DNA of 64,000 nt from contig NC_092120.1 in the NCBI RefSeq assembly GCF_045679555.1, positions 8,392,805-8,456,804 on the forward strand. The letters are read 5' to 3'. A program made the position numbers and the translations under genes. Each line of letters opens with the position of its first letter. The stretch's first letter is position 1. This document shows, piece by piece, positions 12,601 through 37,340 of this stretch. The DNA comes from Salvelinus alpinus (Eukaryota; Chordata; Actinopteri; Salmoniformes; Salmonidae). Below the pieces are notes generated by a model. The model did not search any database, was not told where the DNA came from, and saw only the letters and a program-made list of their open reading frames with translations.

Positions 12601-15600
12601 AGTCTTCCGACTAGCTTGGAAAGACAGTACCGTGCAGTATCGAAGAGCCCTCACTGCTGCTCAATCATCCTATTTTTCCAACTTAATTGAGGAAAATAAG
12701 AACAATCCAACATTTCTTTTTGATACTGTCGCAAAGCTAACTAAAAAGCAGCATTCCCCAAGAGGATGGATTTCACTTCAGCAGTGATAAATTCATGAAC
12801 TTCTTAGACAAAAATATCATGATCATTAGAAAGCAAATTACGGACTCCTCTTTAAATCTGTGTATTTCTCCAAAGCTCAGTTGCCCTGAGTCTGCACAAC
12901 ACTGCCAGGACCTAGGGACCTAGGGAGACACGCAAGTTTTTTTAATACTATATCTCGACACATTGATGAAAATAGTCTTGGCCTCTAAACCTTCAAGCTG
13001 CATACTGGAGCCTATTCCAACAAAACAACTGAAAGAGCTGCTTCCTGTGCTTGGCCCTATGTTGAACATAATAATAGGCTCCCTATCCACCGGATGTGTA
13101 CCAAACTCACTAAAAGTGGCAGTAATAAAGCCTCTCTTGAAAAAGCCTAACCTTGACCCAGAAAATATAAAAAAGTATTGGCCTATATCGAATCTCCCAT
13201 TCCTCTCAAAAACTTTTGAAAAAGCTGTTGCGTAGCAACTCACTGCCTTCCTGAAGACAATGTATACGAAACGCTTCAGTCTGGTTTTAGACCCAATCAT
13301 AGTACTGAGACTGCACTTGTGATGGTGGTAAATTACCTTTTAATGACATCAGATCAAGGCTCTGCATCTGTCCTCATGCTCCTTGACCTTAGTGCTGCTT
13401 TTGATACCATCGATCACCACATTATTTTGGAGACTGGGAACCCAAATTTGTCTACACGGACAAGTTCTGGCCTGGTTTAGATCTTATCTGTCGGAAAGAA
13501 ATCAGTTTGTCTCTGTGGATGGTTTGTCTTCTGACAAACCAACTGTACATTTCGGTGTTCCTCAAGGTTCCATTTTAGGACCACTATTGTTTTCACTATA
13601 TATTTTACCTCGTAGTGATGTCATTCGGAAACATAATGTTAACTTTCACTTCTATGCGGACGATGCACAGCTGTACATTTTGATGAAACATGGTGAAGCC
13701 CCAAAATTGCCCTCCCTCCCTCAGACATGAGGAAGTGGATGGCGGCAAATGTTTTACTTTTAAACTAGGACAAAACAGAGATGCTAGTTCTAGGTCCCAA
13801 GAAACAAAGATAGCTTCTGTTGGATCTGACAATTAATCTTGATGGTTGTACAGTCATCTCAAATAAAACTGAAGGACCTCGGTGTTACTCTGGACCCTGA
13901 TCTCTCTTTCGACGAACATATCAAGAACATAGCAAGGACAGATTTTTTCTGATCTTCGTAACATTGCTAAAATCAGAAACTTTCTGTCCAAAAATTTATC
14001 CATGCTTTGTCACTTCTAGATTAGACTACTGCAATGCTCTACTTTCCGGCTAAAGCACTAAATAAACTTCAGTTAGTGCTAAACACGGCTGCTAGAATCT
14101 TGACTAGAACCCAAAAATTTTATCATATTACTCCAGTGCTAGCCTCTCTACCCTGTCTTCCTGTTAAGGCTTGGGCTGATTTCAAGGTTTTACTGCAAAC
14201 CTACAAAGCATTACATAGACTTGCTCCTACCTATATTTCCGATTTGGTCCTGCTGTACATACCTACACGTACGCTACGGTCACAAGACGCAGGCCTCCTT
14301 ACTGTACCTAGAATTTCTAAGCAAACAGCTGGAAGCAGGGCTTTCTCCTATAAAGCAACATTTTTATGGAATGGTCTGCCTATCCATGTGAGAGACGCAG
14401 ACTCGGTCTCAACCTTTAAGTCTTTATTGAAGACTCATCTCTTCAGTAGGTCCTATGACTAAGTGTAGCCTGGCCCAGGGGTGTGAAGGTGAACGGAAAG
14501 GCACTGGAGCGACAAAACCGCCCTTAACTGGCCGGGTTCCACTCGCTCCACTGGGATTCTCTGCCTCTAACCCTATTACGGGAGCTGAGTCACTGGCTTA
14601 CTGGTGCTCTTCCATGCCGTCCCTAGGAGGGGTGCGTCACTTGAGTGGGTTGAGTCACTGACGTGATTTTCCTGTCCGGGTTGGCGCCCCCCTCAGGTTT
14701 GTGGAAATCTTTATAGGCTATACTCAGCCTTGTTTCAGGGTAGTAGGTTGGTGGTTGAAGATATCCCTCTAGTGGTGTGGGGGCTGTGATTTGGCAAATT
14801 GGGTGGGGTTATATCCTGCCTGTTTGGCCCTGTCTGGAGGTATCGTTGAACAGGGCCGCAGTGTCTCCCGACCCCTCCTGTCTCAGCCTCCAGTATTTAT
14901 GCTGCAATAGTTTATGTGTCCGGGGGCTCTCTTTCTCTCTCTCCCCCTCCCCTAGGACCATGTTTCAGGACTACCTGGCCTGATGACACCTTGCTTTCCA
15001 CAGTCCACCTGGTCAAGCTGCTGCTCCAGTTTCAACTGTTCTGCCAGCGGCTATGGAATCCTGACCTATTCACTGGACCTGCTACCTTGTCACGGACCTG
15101 CTGTTTTGGACTCTCTCTCTACTGTACCTCGTCTCTAACTCTGAATGATCGGCTATGAAAAGCCAACTGACATTTACTCCTGAGGTGCTGACCTGTTGCA
15201 CCCTCTCTAACCACTGTGGTTATTATTATCTGACCCTGCTGGTCATCTATGAACATTTGAGCATCTTGGCCACGTTCTGTTATAATCTCCACCCGGCACA
15301 GCCAGAAGAGGACTGGCAACCCCTCAGCCTGGTTCCTCTTGGTTTCTTCCTAGGTTCCGGCATTTCTAGGGAGTTTGTCCTAGCCACCGTGCTTCTACAT
15401 CAACATTGCTTGCTGTTTGAGGTTTTAGGCTGAGTTTCTGTACAGCACTTTGTGACATCAGCTGATGTAAAAAGGGCTTTATAAATAAATTTGATTGATT
15501 GATTAGGGTCGACCAGCCATAACGAGTGTACCCATGAGTGTTCCTGTCAAATTGGCCTGGTCTGAGGGGCTTTGTCCCTTCTAGTATTTCTGTATTTACG

Positions 15601-17616
15601 TGGGGAGTGGGTGACACCAGTAGCACACTGAGGAGATCAGACAGAGCTACACAGGAAGTAAGTGACAGACCAGGGGAATGAAAGGAGACGTGTTACTACT
15701 ACATATCTTATAATAACTATAATCCGTTATTGCTCTAAGTTGCAAGGCAGGTTTGCTAGCCTTTTGGTAAGTTATGAGAAAGGTCAACGATGAGAAAAAC
15801 AAGCTATGGCTTGTAGATGAGCTATGGCTTGTAGGTTGAAGTCAGCGAGACATTCAGCAGTTCAAAAGACCAAGTCACTCTTTTAGGAAGAGAAAAATGG
15901 CACCAGAGGCAACACATGCCCTTTATCAGGACATGGTGCGGTGTGTAGCCTACCTCAACAGTCAGATGGGCGATGATGGCCCTCTGGTGCCCCTCCAGTG
16001 TTTCCAGGGCGATGTTGGAGACCTCAGCCTCAGACTTCCCCATGAACATCTGACAAGCCGTGGCCAGCATCTCCTTGTTCTGACCCTGGATCTTCACCTG
16101 CCAGAGGTCAGGGGTTAGAGGTCAAAGATCACATAGGACAAATAGGGATTCCATGTGAGGTCAAATGTACCTATCCAATCAGAATACATGGCTACTTTCA
16201 CATGTACACGAAGTGTGTAGGGGCTGGGTGTTGACTTCTAAGTCCATACTTGGGCGATGCCAGTGACAGAGATGGGCACTCCATGACGGGTGTACACCTT
16301 ATCACTCTTCACATTCAGAGTCAGGATGTTCAGAGTGATCCTAACAGAGACAGAGAGAGAGAGAAGAGGGTAAGTGGTTCAAAGAGGGAAAGTACAGTGA
16401 GAGTAGAGAAGGGGATAGTGAGAGGGATGGAGAAGAAAGTCAGACAGAGTCAGACAGAGAGAGTAACCACGGCTACAGGTGGAGGCTACAAATGACAGAT
16501 AGATTGTGTTGCATTATGAGCTTAAAATAGTAGCCTGGTATTCATATAGGCTTACTCATTTAACCACTAACGTTACAGTAACAGTAGAGAATACACAGCG
16601 TACTATGGGGCCTTTTTCTCTAAACATTAATAGAATCCCTGAATGAAACCTGGATAGATGAACGGATGGATAGATAACTGAAAGAAGAAGGGGAGAGAGA
16701 GATAGCCACCTCTGGATCTGTTGAATACAGGGGAGGACAAACACTCTTCCTCCAGCGATCATTAGAGGAGGGGAACGACCAAAACCTGGAGGAGAAGTGA
16801 AGAAGAGAAAGGGCAATCAGACTTTGACAGAGAACAGGGGGGGAAATTGCCTTAGTATATACTAAAAGAGTGGGTTATTTGAAAATATGAGAGATGAGTT
16901 TACATTAGGCTATACTCTCTGTCAACACAGTAGTGCACACAATTAAGACTGAGTCTATGACATATATTAATTTGCCTACATATAGGACTACATTGCAGCA
17001 CCACATTCCATACAATGTAAGTGAGGAGCTAGCCTATCGACAGCTGGTATTGTAAAATGTTAACAAAGTACTGTACTGTTTGAGCTGAACCCGATTAGAG
17101 ATTCCTGTCCTGGTTTACTACACACTGTGACATCCGGGGCACGTTCAGCAGGACACAATGTTTTGTAACATTCAGATAGAAATAAGTAATATAGGACAAA
17201 CATGCCTCTTCGACATGTAGATCAAGGAATCACGTTGGCTCTATTAATGACTTTTCTATCAGCAAAGTTTAACAACTGAAAGTGGCCCAGAGTTACTAAA
17301 TGGTATCACATGACACTTCATGATAGGCCAAAGTGAGTCACATGTCACATGGCCCTGCATTACATTTACTGTTACTTGTACTGTAAACAATCACATACAG
17401 TAAACTTCATAGGCCTATTACAGTTTCAAGAAGGGTCATAACAATATTGGGCCATGTAGGGCGATGGGGGTACGGTTGTGTAGATTACCCAACCAGTTTT
17501 TATTGGAGGGTTCTGTATTGTGTCATGTAAGATTATGTTAATAAATATTAACACATAAAACAAAACATCTTACCAGACACCACCATGGCTTCATTGGGTC
17601 CACATGTGTAGAACAT
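3645..17616 (-). CDS. flot1: Flotillin-1, 11 coding exons, 426 aa
   Basis: Membrane-microdomain scaffold (SPFH/prohibitin family) that forms flotillin-1/2 oligomers on the cytoplasmic face of the plasma membrane and endosomes, with roles in endocytosis and signalling. Coding exons (minus strand, 5' to 3'): 17616-17574, 16785-16710, 16340-16250, 16097-15954, 10355-10236, 9711-9463, 9249-9068, 8105-8060, 4495-4358, 3956-3792, 3671-3645. All junctions are GT-AG, phases agree, and the total of 1281 nt gives 426 aa plus stop (human 427). The start [13 protein letters not shown] matches the family, and Cys34, the palmitoylation site of the human protein, falls at the same residue number. The SPFH domain covers roughly residues 1-190. 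The C-terminal half is the Glu-Ala-rich coiled coil ([22 protein letters not shown]) typical of flotillins. The 10th exon ends GISISQ as expected. The last exon, encoding VGLSARMG-stop, is the least certain part. Intron 4 is 5.6 kb because of a LINE insertion. Confidence 0.95.
4205..4344. repeat. 28-bp tandem repeat, 5 copies, in flot1 intron 9
   Basis: Five exact or near-exact 28-bp units start at 4205, 4233, 4261, 4289 and 4317 (core CAGTCTCTAGTAGAACCAGT). The array begins about 12 bp inside the intron, next to the donor of the 138-nt flot1 exon (donor at 4357/4356). A sixth partial unit (CAGTGTG) abuts the donor region. Confidence 0.9.
4722..7002. repeat. 21/22-bp minisatellite, about 100 copies
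   Basis: Head-to-tail units of ACCATTAACACCACCAGCCTGT (22 bp) are interspersed with 21-bp units lacking one A (ACCATTACACCACC...). Variants include CAGTAACACC, a GCCAGC form and CCAGTCTG, often in local runs, as expected for array turnover. There are no spacers. The unit is part of the host transposon: the flanking sequence CACACCATTACACCACCAGCC continues the transposase reading frame on the minus strand, where a unit reads VQAGGGV-like. This explains the array's position and boundaries. Confidence 0.97.
7376..7576 (-). pseudogene. Tc1-like transposase N-terminal fragment
   Basis: The minus-strand frame contains [14 protein letters not shown], then an [14 protein letters not shown] helix-turn-helix segment, both characteristic of Tc1-like transposases that start MGK and bind the inverted repeats. 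The frame ends after SRVY, and the downstream region is in other frames with stops. It belongs to the element with ends at 4592 and 7613. Confidence 0.7.
7860..8050. repeat. Purine-rich low-complexity tract in flot1 intron 8
   Basis: A G/A-rich run (GAGAGGG, GGAAGGGA, GAGACAGAGGAGAGG and similar) lies immediately downstream, in transcript sense, of the donor of the 46-nt flot1 exon. It contributes spurious open frames but no gene. Confidence 0.6.
8270..8479 (-). mobile_element. HpaI-like salmonid tRNA SINE (minus orientation)
   Basis: Read on the minus strand, the element starts with a tRNA-like head (TAGCCTAGTGGTTAGAGCGT, A box) and a GGTTGCAAGATCGAATCC-type B box. It continues through CTGCCCCTGAACAGGCAGTT and ends near ACTGACTTGCCTAGTTAAAT. 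This matches the salmonid HpaI SINE family as I remember it. A second copy in the opposite orientation is at 42857-43027. Confidence 0.85.
9760..10050. repeat. Palindromic salmonid repeat in flot1 intron 5
   Basis: The two halves are inverted copies: GTGGTATATGTCCAATATACCACGG near 9900 is internally palindromic, and its flank GTTCATAACCTGTTATAATAGC (about 9860) pairs with GCTATTATAAACTGGTTACGAAC (about 10020-10043). This is a foldback element of MITE type with no coding capacity. Confidence 0.7.
10378..10494 (-). mobile_element. Short tRNA-derived SINE (minus orientation)
   Basis: The minus strand begins CCTGTGTGGCTCAGTTAGTA (tRNA A-box-like). A B-box-like GGGTTAGATCCACG follows, then a short tail with GTCTGCTAAATG. 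The element ends only ~23 bp from the acceptor of flot1 exon 5, so the SINE tail lies close to that exon's polypyrimidine tract. Confidence 0.7.
11059..11304 (+). pseudogene. LINE ORF1 fragment with SGNH-esterase-like motifs
   Basis: The frame reads [13 protein letters not shown] near its start and [10 protein letters not shown] further on. These correspond to the GDS(I) nucleophile block and the GTND block of the esterase domain found in ORF1 of some fish L2/CR1 LINEs. Here the motif is GNS, with Asn in place of the Asp of GDS. The frame stops at 11304, before a C-terminal catalytic block. Confidence 0.6.
11492..12342 (+). pseudogene. LINE endonuclease (exonuclease-endonuclease-phosphatase fold), frameshifted
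   Basis: Two overlapping frames (11492-11881, 11866-12342) together carry [41 protein letters not shown] and LSDHHFL. These are the classic N, E, RPP, GDLN and SDH blocks of a LINE apurinic-type endonuclease that nicks target DNA. The switch of frame coincides with the poly-A/G stretch near 11870-11910, so the copy is inactive. Confidence 0.85.
12963..14462 (+). pseudogene. LINE reverse transcriptase, multiply disrupted
   Basis: Segments in three frames (12963-13235, 13383-13730, 14034-14462) show [44 protein letters not shown] and [10 protein letters not shown]. These correspond to RT blocks including the catalytic YADD. Frame breaks between segments and internal stops (for example after 13730) make it a pseudogene. 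Confidence 0.9.
16340..16500. repeat. Purine-rich low-complexity tract
   Basis: GAGAGAGA/AGACAGAG-rich sequence sits beside the acceptor of flot1 exon 3. On the sense strand of flot1 it provides a long polypyrimidine tract just upstream of that exon. Confidence 0.55.
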
Positions 17617-18403
17617 CTTGATTTGGACCTAAGAGCTGTTTTGGTTAAGATTGTCAACACAGTCTCCACTTGGTTGGCCTAATCTTTCAAGAATCCCTGG
17701 GGTAGTAACGTTACTTGTCTTTTGCTGTTAGTTCCAATTCCAAATAGTTACTTTTGTGGTTAGTACTTGTGCTGAGAAAAAGTAGGGCAATCAACTTGTG
17801 AAAAAGTGACAGAAAGTCTGGGTGTAGACCAGACTACAGTTTAGAGAGAACGTTATTTGGCAGAATGGGACAAAGCAAAGGCGTTCCATCTCATCTGGGA
17901 TCTAAACAGATTAAATTAGCCACGTGGATCCTCGTGAATCCATGGTTTATGCCGGAAAGTACATTATAATAGTTACCGTCTGCCAAGATGTTACAGCTAG
18001 CTACATAGCTACCACATATATAGTTTTTCTATTGTCTCTGGTTACTATAGCTAGCTATGTCAACAATGTGAATGTTAAATACAGTAGCTAGCTAACGTCA
18101 GTGCATATACCATAGCCGTGTGCTCTAGTCGATTCTGTCACCCATACTGATCCTCCCTATTCTGTCTCCCGGCATCACCCCTCAATAACCACAGCAAATA
18201 TTATATTTATCTCATCACAGCAAAGTCTGACCACACTGTCAAGTACGTAGCTACCTAACTTGCTACTCTATGCCCCCGCCTCAACCAAATTAGCTAGTTT
18301 ATGCTTGCTGGTTGAAAATCCAACGTTTACATTACGCTAGCTAGGTCCATAACAACCACAAACAAGAAACAAATACTTGTTATCTTGCCTACTGTAACTT
18401 ACC
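17617..18403 (-). other. flot1 5'UTR intron region and upstream non-coding exon boundary
   Basis: Upstream of the flot1 ATG (17616) the sense strand reads CTCTTAGGTCCAAATCAAG before ATG, giving a plausible acceptor about 12 nt before the start. A strong donor (ATTG followed by GTAAGT) lies at 18403/18402. A non-coding first exon ending at 18403 is therefore likely, with the transcription start somewhere near 18480-18560. No TATA box was recognised. Confidence 0.4.
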
Positions 18404-18599
18404 AATCAATTCTCCCTAAATATATGTTTCCCTAAATCTTCGTGTACACTCCAGATGGTTTCAATATACTGTACTCCGATTTACGTGACTTGACGACTGG
18501 CTCAAATACTGTAATTGCAACAACATTTTACTTAATGGAGAGCAAATGCAGACCACGCCTCCCTTAGGAGTATAATGGAAATAACGCCCTCTGGTGGTC

Positions 18600-19270
18600 A
18601 AACTGCAGACATTCGTTACAAAGGGAAATATTAGGGGCGCAGGGGGAAAAATAAGGGAAATGTTAGGGGCTTGGGAACAACATAGGTTGTCTACCTTTTT
18701 GCTTTGAGGAGGGTTGTGTTTTTTTTATTGGGCACAGGGGAGGGTAGTGCATTTTTCCCATGGTTTATATTCGCTCTTTTGCATTATTTATTCTATCCTA
18801 GCCACATTTCCTCATCTGCTTGCATGCACCTCCCCTATATCAAGGGGTTTTGGTACTTCCCTTTTGCACTGCGCTTTTCGGGGTGCTAACTTTTACTACC
18901 ACAGGTCAATGTAGTCTATCCTGTCATAGTGACAATACTGGAAAGTGGATCGTTTGTCAAGATCTGCAATAGGCTAACTAGCAATCATACCACACATAAA
19001 AGCATCCAAAGCCTGATCAATTTTCAATATGAACCCACAAGAAAAAATATGAATAGCTAATAGGCAGAGGAGAGGCGAGGTGTATCATTGTGCATGAAAG
19101 AAGTATTTGCATTCACCCCCTTATTTTATTCTTATTTTTTTTGCACTGACTCCCTTGCACAGGATCAATGTACACGCACTGGACTCTAACCACACACTCA
19201 CACATGCTACACTGACACTCCAACACACACACACACGGACACACACAAAACACATGCATGCATATTGACA
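18600..19270. other. Intergenic DNA without recognised features
   Basis: A T-rich and a pyrimidine-rich segment lie between the flot1 5' end and the CA repeat. The short open frames here have no recognisable motif. From about 19330 the sequence belongs to a salmonid dispersed repeat that continues after the transposon at 21010. Confidence 0.35.
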
Positions 19271-19273
19271 ACG

Positions 19274-19329
<56 letters not shown>
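19274..19329. repeat. (CA)n microsatellite
   Basis: About 28 CA dinucleotides, preceded by shorter CA clusters from 19230. Confidence 0.97.
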
Positions 19330-19332
<3 letters not shown>

Positions 19333-19386
19333 TGCTACTCTCTGTTTATTATCTATGCATAGTCACTTCACCCCTACCTACATGTA

Positions 19387-21009
<1,623 letters not shown>

Positions 21010-21210
21010 TACATACTACCTCAACTTACCCGTACCCTTGCACATTGACTCGATACTGGTACCCTTGTATATAGCCTCGTTATTGTTATTTTATTGTGTT
21101 ACTATTTGTCCTTTAGTCTATTTAGCAAACTTTTTTTTTACTCTGTATTGTTGGTTAAGGGCTAGTAAGTAAGCATTTCACGGCGCATGTGACAAATACA
21201 ATTCAATTTG
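21010..21210. repeat. Salmonid dispersed repeat, split by transposon copy A
   Basis: The sequence ACATACTACCTCAACTTACC through TTGGTTAAGGGCTAGTAAG to GCATGTGACAAATACAATTC continues the repeat begun at about 19330 (TTATCTATGCATAGTCAC). It is in the opposite orientation to the related sequences at 51786-52028 and 62690-63232, which share the GTCACATGC / TTACTTAC features. The family name is uncertain. Confidence 0.65.
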
Positions 21211-22500
21211 AACAGTGAAGACATGAGACATGCAGCTCAAAAAGCTCCCCTATTAATCTTGTTTAGGGACAATACAGTTATCCTACCTAGACGAACTGAC
21301 AGCCCCACAGTACAATGAATAATTGCATTATTGTTTTCAAGTGAGTACAGAATTCTACTCTAGGCTGTTGTGAAAATGTAAGGTTTCCATCCAACCTTTT
21401 TATGGGAGTAAAGTACATGTCAGATAAGAAATGTAATGACATTATGGGAAAGCATGCAGTTTATTAGACTACAGATGAAATAAGTTGGTGATGAAATTCA
21501 CAGGGTGGTGAAAGTGCACAGTGATGAGCTTAATGCTCCTTTCAATAAATATCGAGGGTCTTATTCTGATGACATGACGATCGATGCATGGCTGCTGTTT
21601 GACAAATACAAATAATCTCGCACTTTTGTCCATAATAGTCTCCCCACAGTGGAGATGTCACAATTCCCAGAAATCTAGCTGTCAGACAAGGAAATGGTTC
21701 CAATAATTTTTACATCCTTAATATTTCCCATAGGGGATTTAAGAAACACTTAAAATAAGGGCTTGCCCTGGCATGACGTTTTGATCACCATGTAAATCTC
21801 TCTCGAAACAAGGTGACTGTGCCACAAAAGCATGCTTAAGTGACAAAGTCCAAATCCACATTTATAAACACCTGGTCACCACAGTTATTGTTATTTGCAG
21901 TTGTAAACATTATTGTGAGTTAATTCTATGAGGGGGAAGGGTGTGCCATTTTTTTTACAGTACAAGGGAAGGGTCATGTGAAAATATGTTTTAATGTTGG
22001 GGATGGGGGTGCATTTTTTGTATGACACCTTCAGTTGAACCCCCCCAGTAAATTTCAAACTGTCAGTTAAAGGTTCAACTTCAGGACTGAAAATATCATA
22101 AAAACTTTTAAATTCACCAGAGTTGGGGGTAAATGTAATGTAATGTCTATAAGTAGTAATTTAGTTGTTTGTTCATAAATATAATTTCAATACACTTCGT
22201 GAATGGGGTATGAATAGAAATTAAATCGATCTCCACCCTATTATATGAAAATCACTCCCAGTCTCCAGCCCAGCTCCCGCAGTCTCTCTCTGGACCCAAT
22301 CAAGAGGATTACCATTCTCCTAGCAGTAGGATATTATACTGGCAGCACGATCATAGATTATAAAAAAAAAAAAACAAGAGGCCCCCTGCAAAGACATGCT
22401 AAACTTGGGAATATCCTTTTTTTTGCACTCTAGTGCAGTACAACAGTTTTTCACTGCATTACAACCACCTCTGAAAAAATAAATGGATAATTTGACATAT
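21211..22500. other. Intergenic DNA, no recognised gene
   Basis: AT-rich sequence with only short chance open frames. No splice-bounded conserved protein segment was found. Confidence 0.35.
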
Positions 22501-22764
22501 TGTAACGGCAGCCTTCCCTCTCTTCACGAGAAGAGAGGGTGTAACAGGGATCGGACCAACACGCAGCGTAGCCACAAAACAAGCCACCTATATATGATTC
22601 CCAATCAGAGACAACACAAAACACCTGCCTCTGATTGAGAACCATATTAGGCCAAACATAGAAACAGACAAACTAGACACACAACATAGAATGCCCACCC
22701 AGCTCACGTCCTGACCAACACTAAAACAAGCAAAACACACAAGAACTATGGTCAGAACGTGACA
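22501..22764 (-). mobile_element. Solo LTR (TGT...ACA family), minus orientation
   Basis: It begins TGTAACGGCAGCC and ends GGTCAGAACGTGACA, and is flanked by the 5-bp direct repeat CATAT (22496-22500 and 22765-22769). Internal blocks (CCAATCAGAGACAAC, CTGATTGAGAACCATAT, AGAATGCCCACCCA) are shared with the LTRs at 23591 and 34860. No internal region is present. Confidence 0.85.
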
Positions 22765-23590
22765 CATATTCTATTATTTATACCAGCATTTCTTTTAAAA
22801 GTTTACAGAAATACTGTCATGTCGAAAGCTATTGTGTAGGCTATATTTAAAGAAATACACTTCTCATAAAATATGTGTTATTGGAATTACTCAATAGAGT
22901 CTGCAAAACTTAAATGGGTCTCTTGTGCTGGGCAACGGGTTTAATACAGAGTACTGGTGACTCCTTACTTCACCCACTTCTTTCTCTTCAACGCAATACA
23001 TGGTATTACCTTGGTCCAAGAAGGTCCAAGAACTCCTGGCGCAAGCTGTGTTCTATCTGGTGTCATAAGAGAAGAAACACAGTGGAAAAGTATTACATTT
23101 TCTTAAAAAAGACAAAAGTCATCTGTACTCTGACAAATGCACAAAGAATGACTCATCGACTTCTAAACAAAAGCAACCAGAACTCTTCCATCTCCACTTA
23201 CTAAAGAGGATCATTAAGCCACGACAACAGGTGGTTCAAGGATAGAATAATTGACAGGTACAATGATCTTTTGAAGTCACATCTGAAGGAACAAATTGTG
23301 TTAATGTCCCTTGCATCTTTTGCAAGTCAGGAATTACAGAGTCTGTTTTGTGACAGCAAAGCGATTACACCAAATGGGCCTGGAATGGTGCACAATTGGT
23401 GGCTTTTGAGCATGTGATATTGCCTGTGAACTTAAAGTCACATTGGACAGTTATAGCCATAGATATGCAACATATACTGTAGTTAGCAACAGTAATTGCA
23501 TAACATTCCATTACAATGATGGATTCATGTGAAAGAGAATGAAAGGATAAACTTCTTCCACTTCAGAAATACCTGGCATTACAGTATCTG
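22765..23590. other. Intergenic DNA, no recognised gene
   Basis: A 96-codon open frame at 22914-23204 has no recognised motif and no splice or poly(A) context. I see nothing else. Confidence 0.3.
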
Positions 23591-23931
23591 TGTCACGCCC
23601 TGACCTTAGAGATCCTTTTTATGTCTCTATTTTGGTTTGGTCAGGGCGTGAGTTGGGGTGGGCATTCTATGTTTTGTGTTCTATGTTTTCTATTTCTGTG
23701 TGTTTGGCCGGGTGTGGTTCTCAATCAGTGGCAGCTGTCTATCGTTGTCTCTGATTGAGAACCATACTTAGGTAGCCTTTTCCCACCTGTGTTTTGTGGG
23801 TAGTTGTTTTGTGTCTGCACCAGACAGAGCTGTTTCGTTTTTGTTATTCAGTGTTCAGTTTTAAGAATAAATCATGAACACTTACCACGCTGCGCTTTGG
23901 TCCACTTCTTCATGCAACGATGGCCGTTACA
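23591..23931 (+). mobile_element. Solo LTR (TGT...ACA family), plus orientation
   Basis: 341 bp from TGTCACGCCCTGACC to GATGGCCGTTACA, flanked by the 5-bp duplication ATCTG (23586-23590 and 23932-23936). It carries an AATAAA (in AAGAATAAATCATGAACAC) in the position expected for the R region. It shares blocks with the other LTRs in the window. Confidence 0.88.
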
Positions 23932-24159
23932 ATCTGGCAATGTATGGATTTGTGGTGGATGTGACACTAAACTTTGAATTTCCTCATCGGTGTCCCTATT
24001 TTAGAAAACTGTCAGACGGTAGTGGTGTTTATGTGTACTTAATCTCTAAAGCAGTCTTATTAGAGGTCAATGTGGGTACACTTTGTCACAATGGTATGCG
24101 ATGGTATGTTTTAATTTAGTTATCAGAGAGAAAATTACTACATAATGAATTTTAAACTC

Positions 24160-24640
24160 TACAGAAAATGACTACTGACCTTGATAGATAATAAACACCT
24201 CTCTGTATTATCTTTCAATCTTGTCTCTGTTATTGGTTTAGAAAATGTGGTTAATGGGCCTTTAATGTATACTGCTAACCTTGATAGAAAAAGCAAAACA
24301 TAGAGGCGTATAACTTGTAAAGAATGTTCTCCATTGTTGTTCTGAAAGCTTCATTATACTGTGTGCTGTTAGCCATGTAGTCTTGTTGTCTCTTGTAGTA
24401 CATTTTAACTCTTCAAAAAGACCCTTTGCTGACCTTGATCCATAATCATGACAAAATAGCTTGTAAATAATCTTGCCTTTGTTATAATTTTTTTAAACTA
24501 GGTAATAGTCCTATGCCTTTGCTGTATACTGCTAACCTGAATAGATAAGACTCACATATCGTCCTACAACTTGTAAATACATTTCTCCATTGTTGTTCAG
24601 AATGTGTGATTGATTGTACTGTCTTAACAGCCTGGTTAAT
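24160..24640. repeat. Old tandem duplication, period about 256 bp
   Basis: The block TGTATACTGCTAACC...CTTGTAAA...TTCTCCATTGTTGTTC at about 24266-24345 recurs, diverged, at about 24522-24600. The weaker block CTGACCTTGAT at about 24174 recurs at 24430. The array is therefore two copies, each with a possible half-period. No coding potential. Confidence 0.6.
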
Positions 24641-25139
24641 ATTCATTACATTTAACTTGTAAATAAATTAGATTTCATTTTGATCAAAAAAAAGTTGACC
24701 TTTGTGTTTCTTTTTTTTTTCTTTTTTAAAATTTGGGAATAGATTTCAGAACCATGGATAGTACCAGACTATTTATAGGTGTGTTGCTGGGTATGTACGA
24801 CACAATCCCCTCCAAAACTACACATTTGGTTAGTAGAGACCCTACTGAGTATTTTCCACTCCACTTTAGCTGAGACAGGTAGAAAAGTTCTCTCTCTACA
24901 GCCCAATATTCTCAACATACCAATGTCAACATTGTATTTTTTCATTATTGGAATATTATTATTTTTAATTCATATAATTTTTTCTCAAATTACTCATTGC
25001 ATTTTCTTGTCACAATAGAAGTGTCCAGTGATTAAAATGTAATATCTTTTGAATGAGTTATCCACATTTCAATGTTTGAAATGCGGCCTTTTATTTTGAA
25101 GTTTCCTCATTACCATATGAAAGTGACATCATTGTTTGT

Positions 25140-25250
25140 GCTGCTGGCAGCTTTCTCGTGTCCAGATTATCAAAACCATTGACCACACTAGTTCGGTTGG
25201 GTCTTCATGGTTCGCTGTCTCTTTGTGTCTCGACATTTTTACCTGTCAAC
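25140..25250 (+). other. tubb 5'UTR / immediate upstream region
   Basis: The pyrimidine-rich leader (GCTGTCTCTTTGTGTCTCGAC, split by the numbering blocks) ends directly at the tubb ATG (25251). There is no intron acceptor close to the ATG, so this is probably part of the first exon. The transcription start is not determinable. A TATTTATA-like motif lies ~480 bp upstream at about 24769. Confidence 0.4.
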
Positions 25251-37146
<11,896 letters not shown>

Positions 37147-37334
37147 AAGACAGGGCTTTGAAGATGAAGATTGTATTCAAAGGGCCAAATGAAGCTGTGA
37201 AACCACATGGGGAAAAAACCTCAAAGTAACTTAGAAGCAAGACAAAGTTAAAGGGGTCCCAAAACCAATTTGGAGCATTTTTTTTATCTAATGGAAAGTA
37301 TTATAGAAAATTAGACACACCCCTTGTGACTGTG

Positions 37335-37340
37335 AATAAA
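37335..37340 (+). other. tubb poly(A) signal
   Basis: AATAAA about 190 bp after the tubb stop codon, followed by a T/GT-rich stretch (CTCTTGTCTTGTCC), gives a short 3'UTR. Confidence 0.75.

Larger units (their letters stand above)
10500..15510 (+). mobile_element. L2-like LINE, near full length, decayed (antisense in flot1 intron 4)
   Basis: Parts in order: GC/C-rich 5' leader; ORF1 fragments (10728-11054 and 11059-11304), the second with an SGNH-esterase look; an apurinic-type endonuclease (11492-12342); reverse transcriptase (12963-14462) with GVPQGS and YADD; a long 3'UTR. It ends with AAGGGCTTTATAAATAAA and a short TTGATTGATTGATT tail. A 3' TTGATT microsatellite tail is typical of CR1/L2-clade LINEs. 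Many frameshifts and stops show the copy is dead. A related copy lies at 37633-41527 on the minus strand. Confidence 0.9.

Noticed and set aside
22914-23204. 96-codon open frame in the flot1-tubb interval
   Set aside because: No recognised motif, no splice or poly(A) context, and AT-rich composition like its surroundings.
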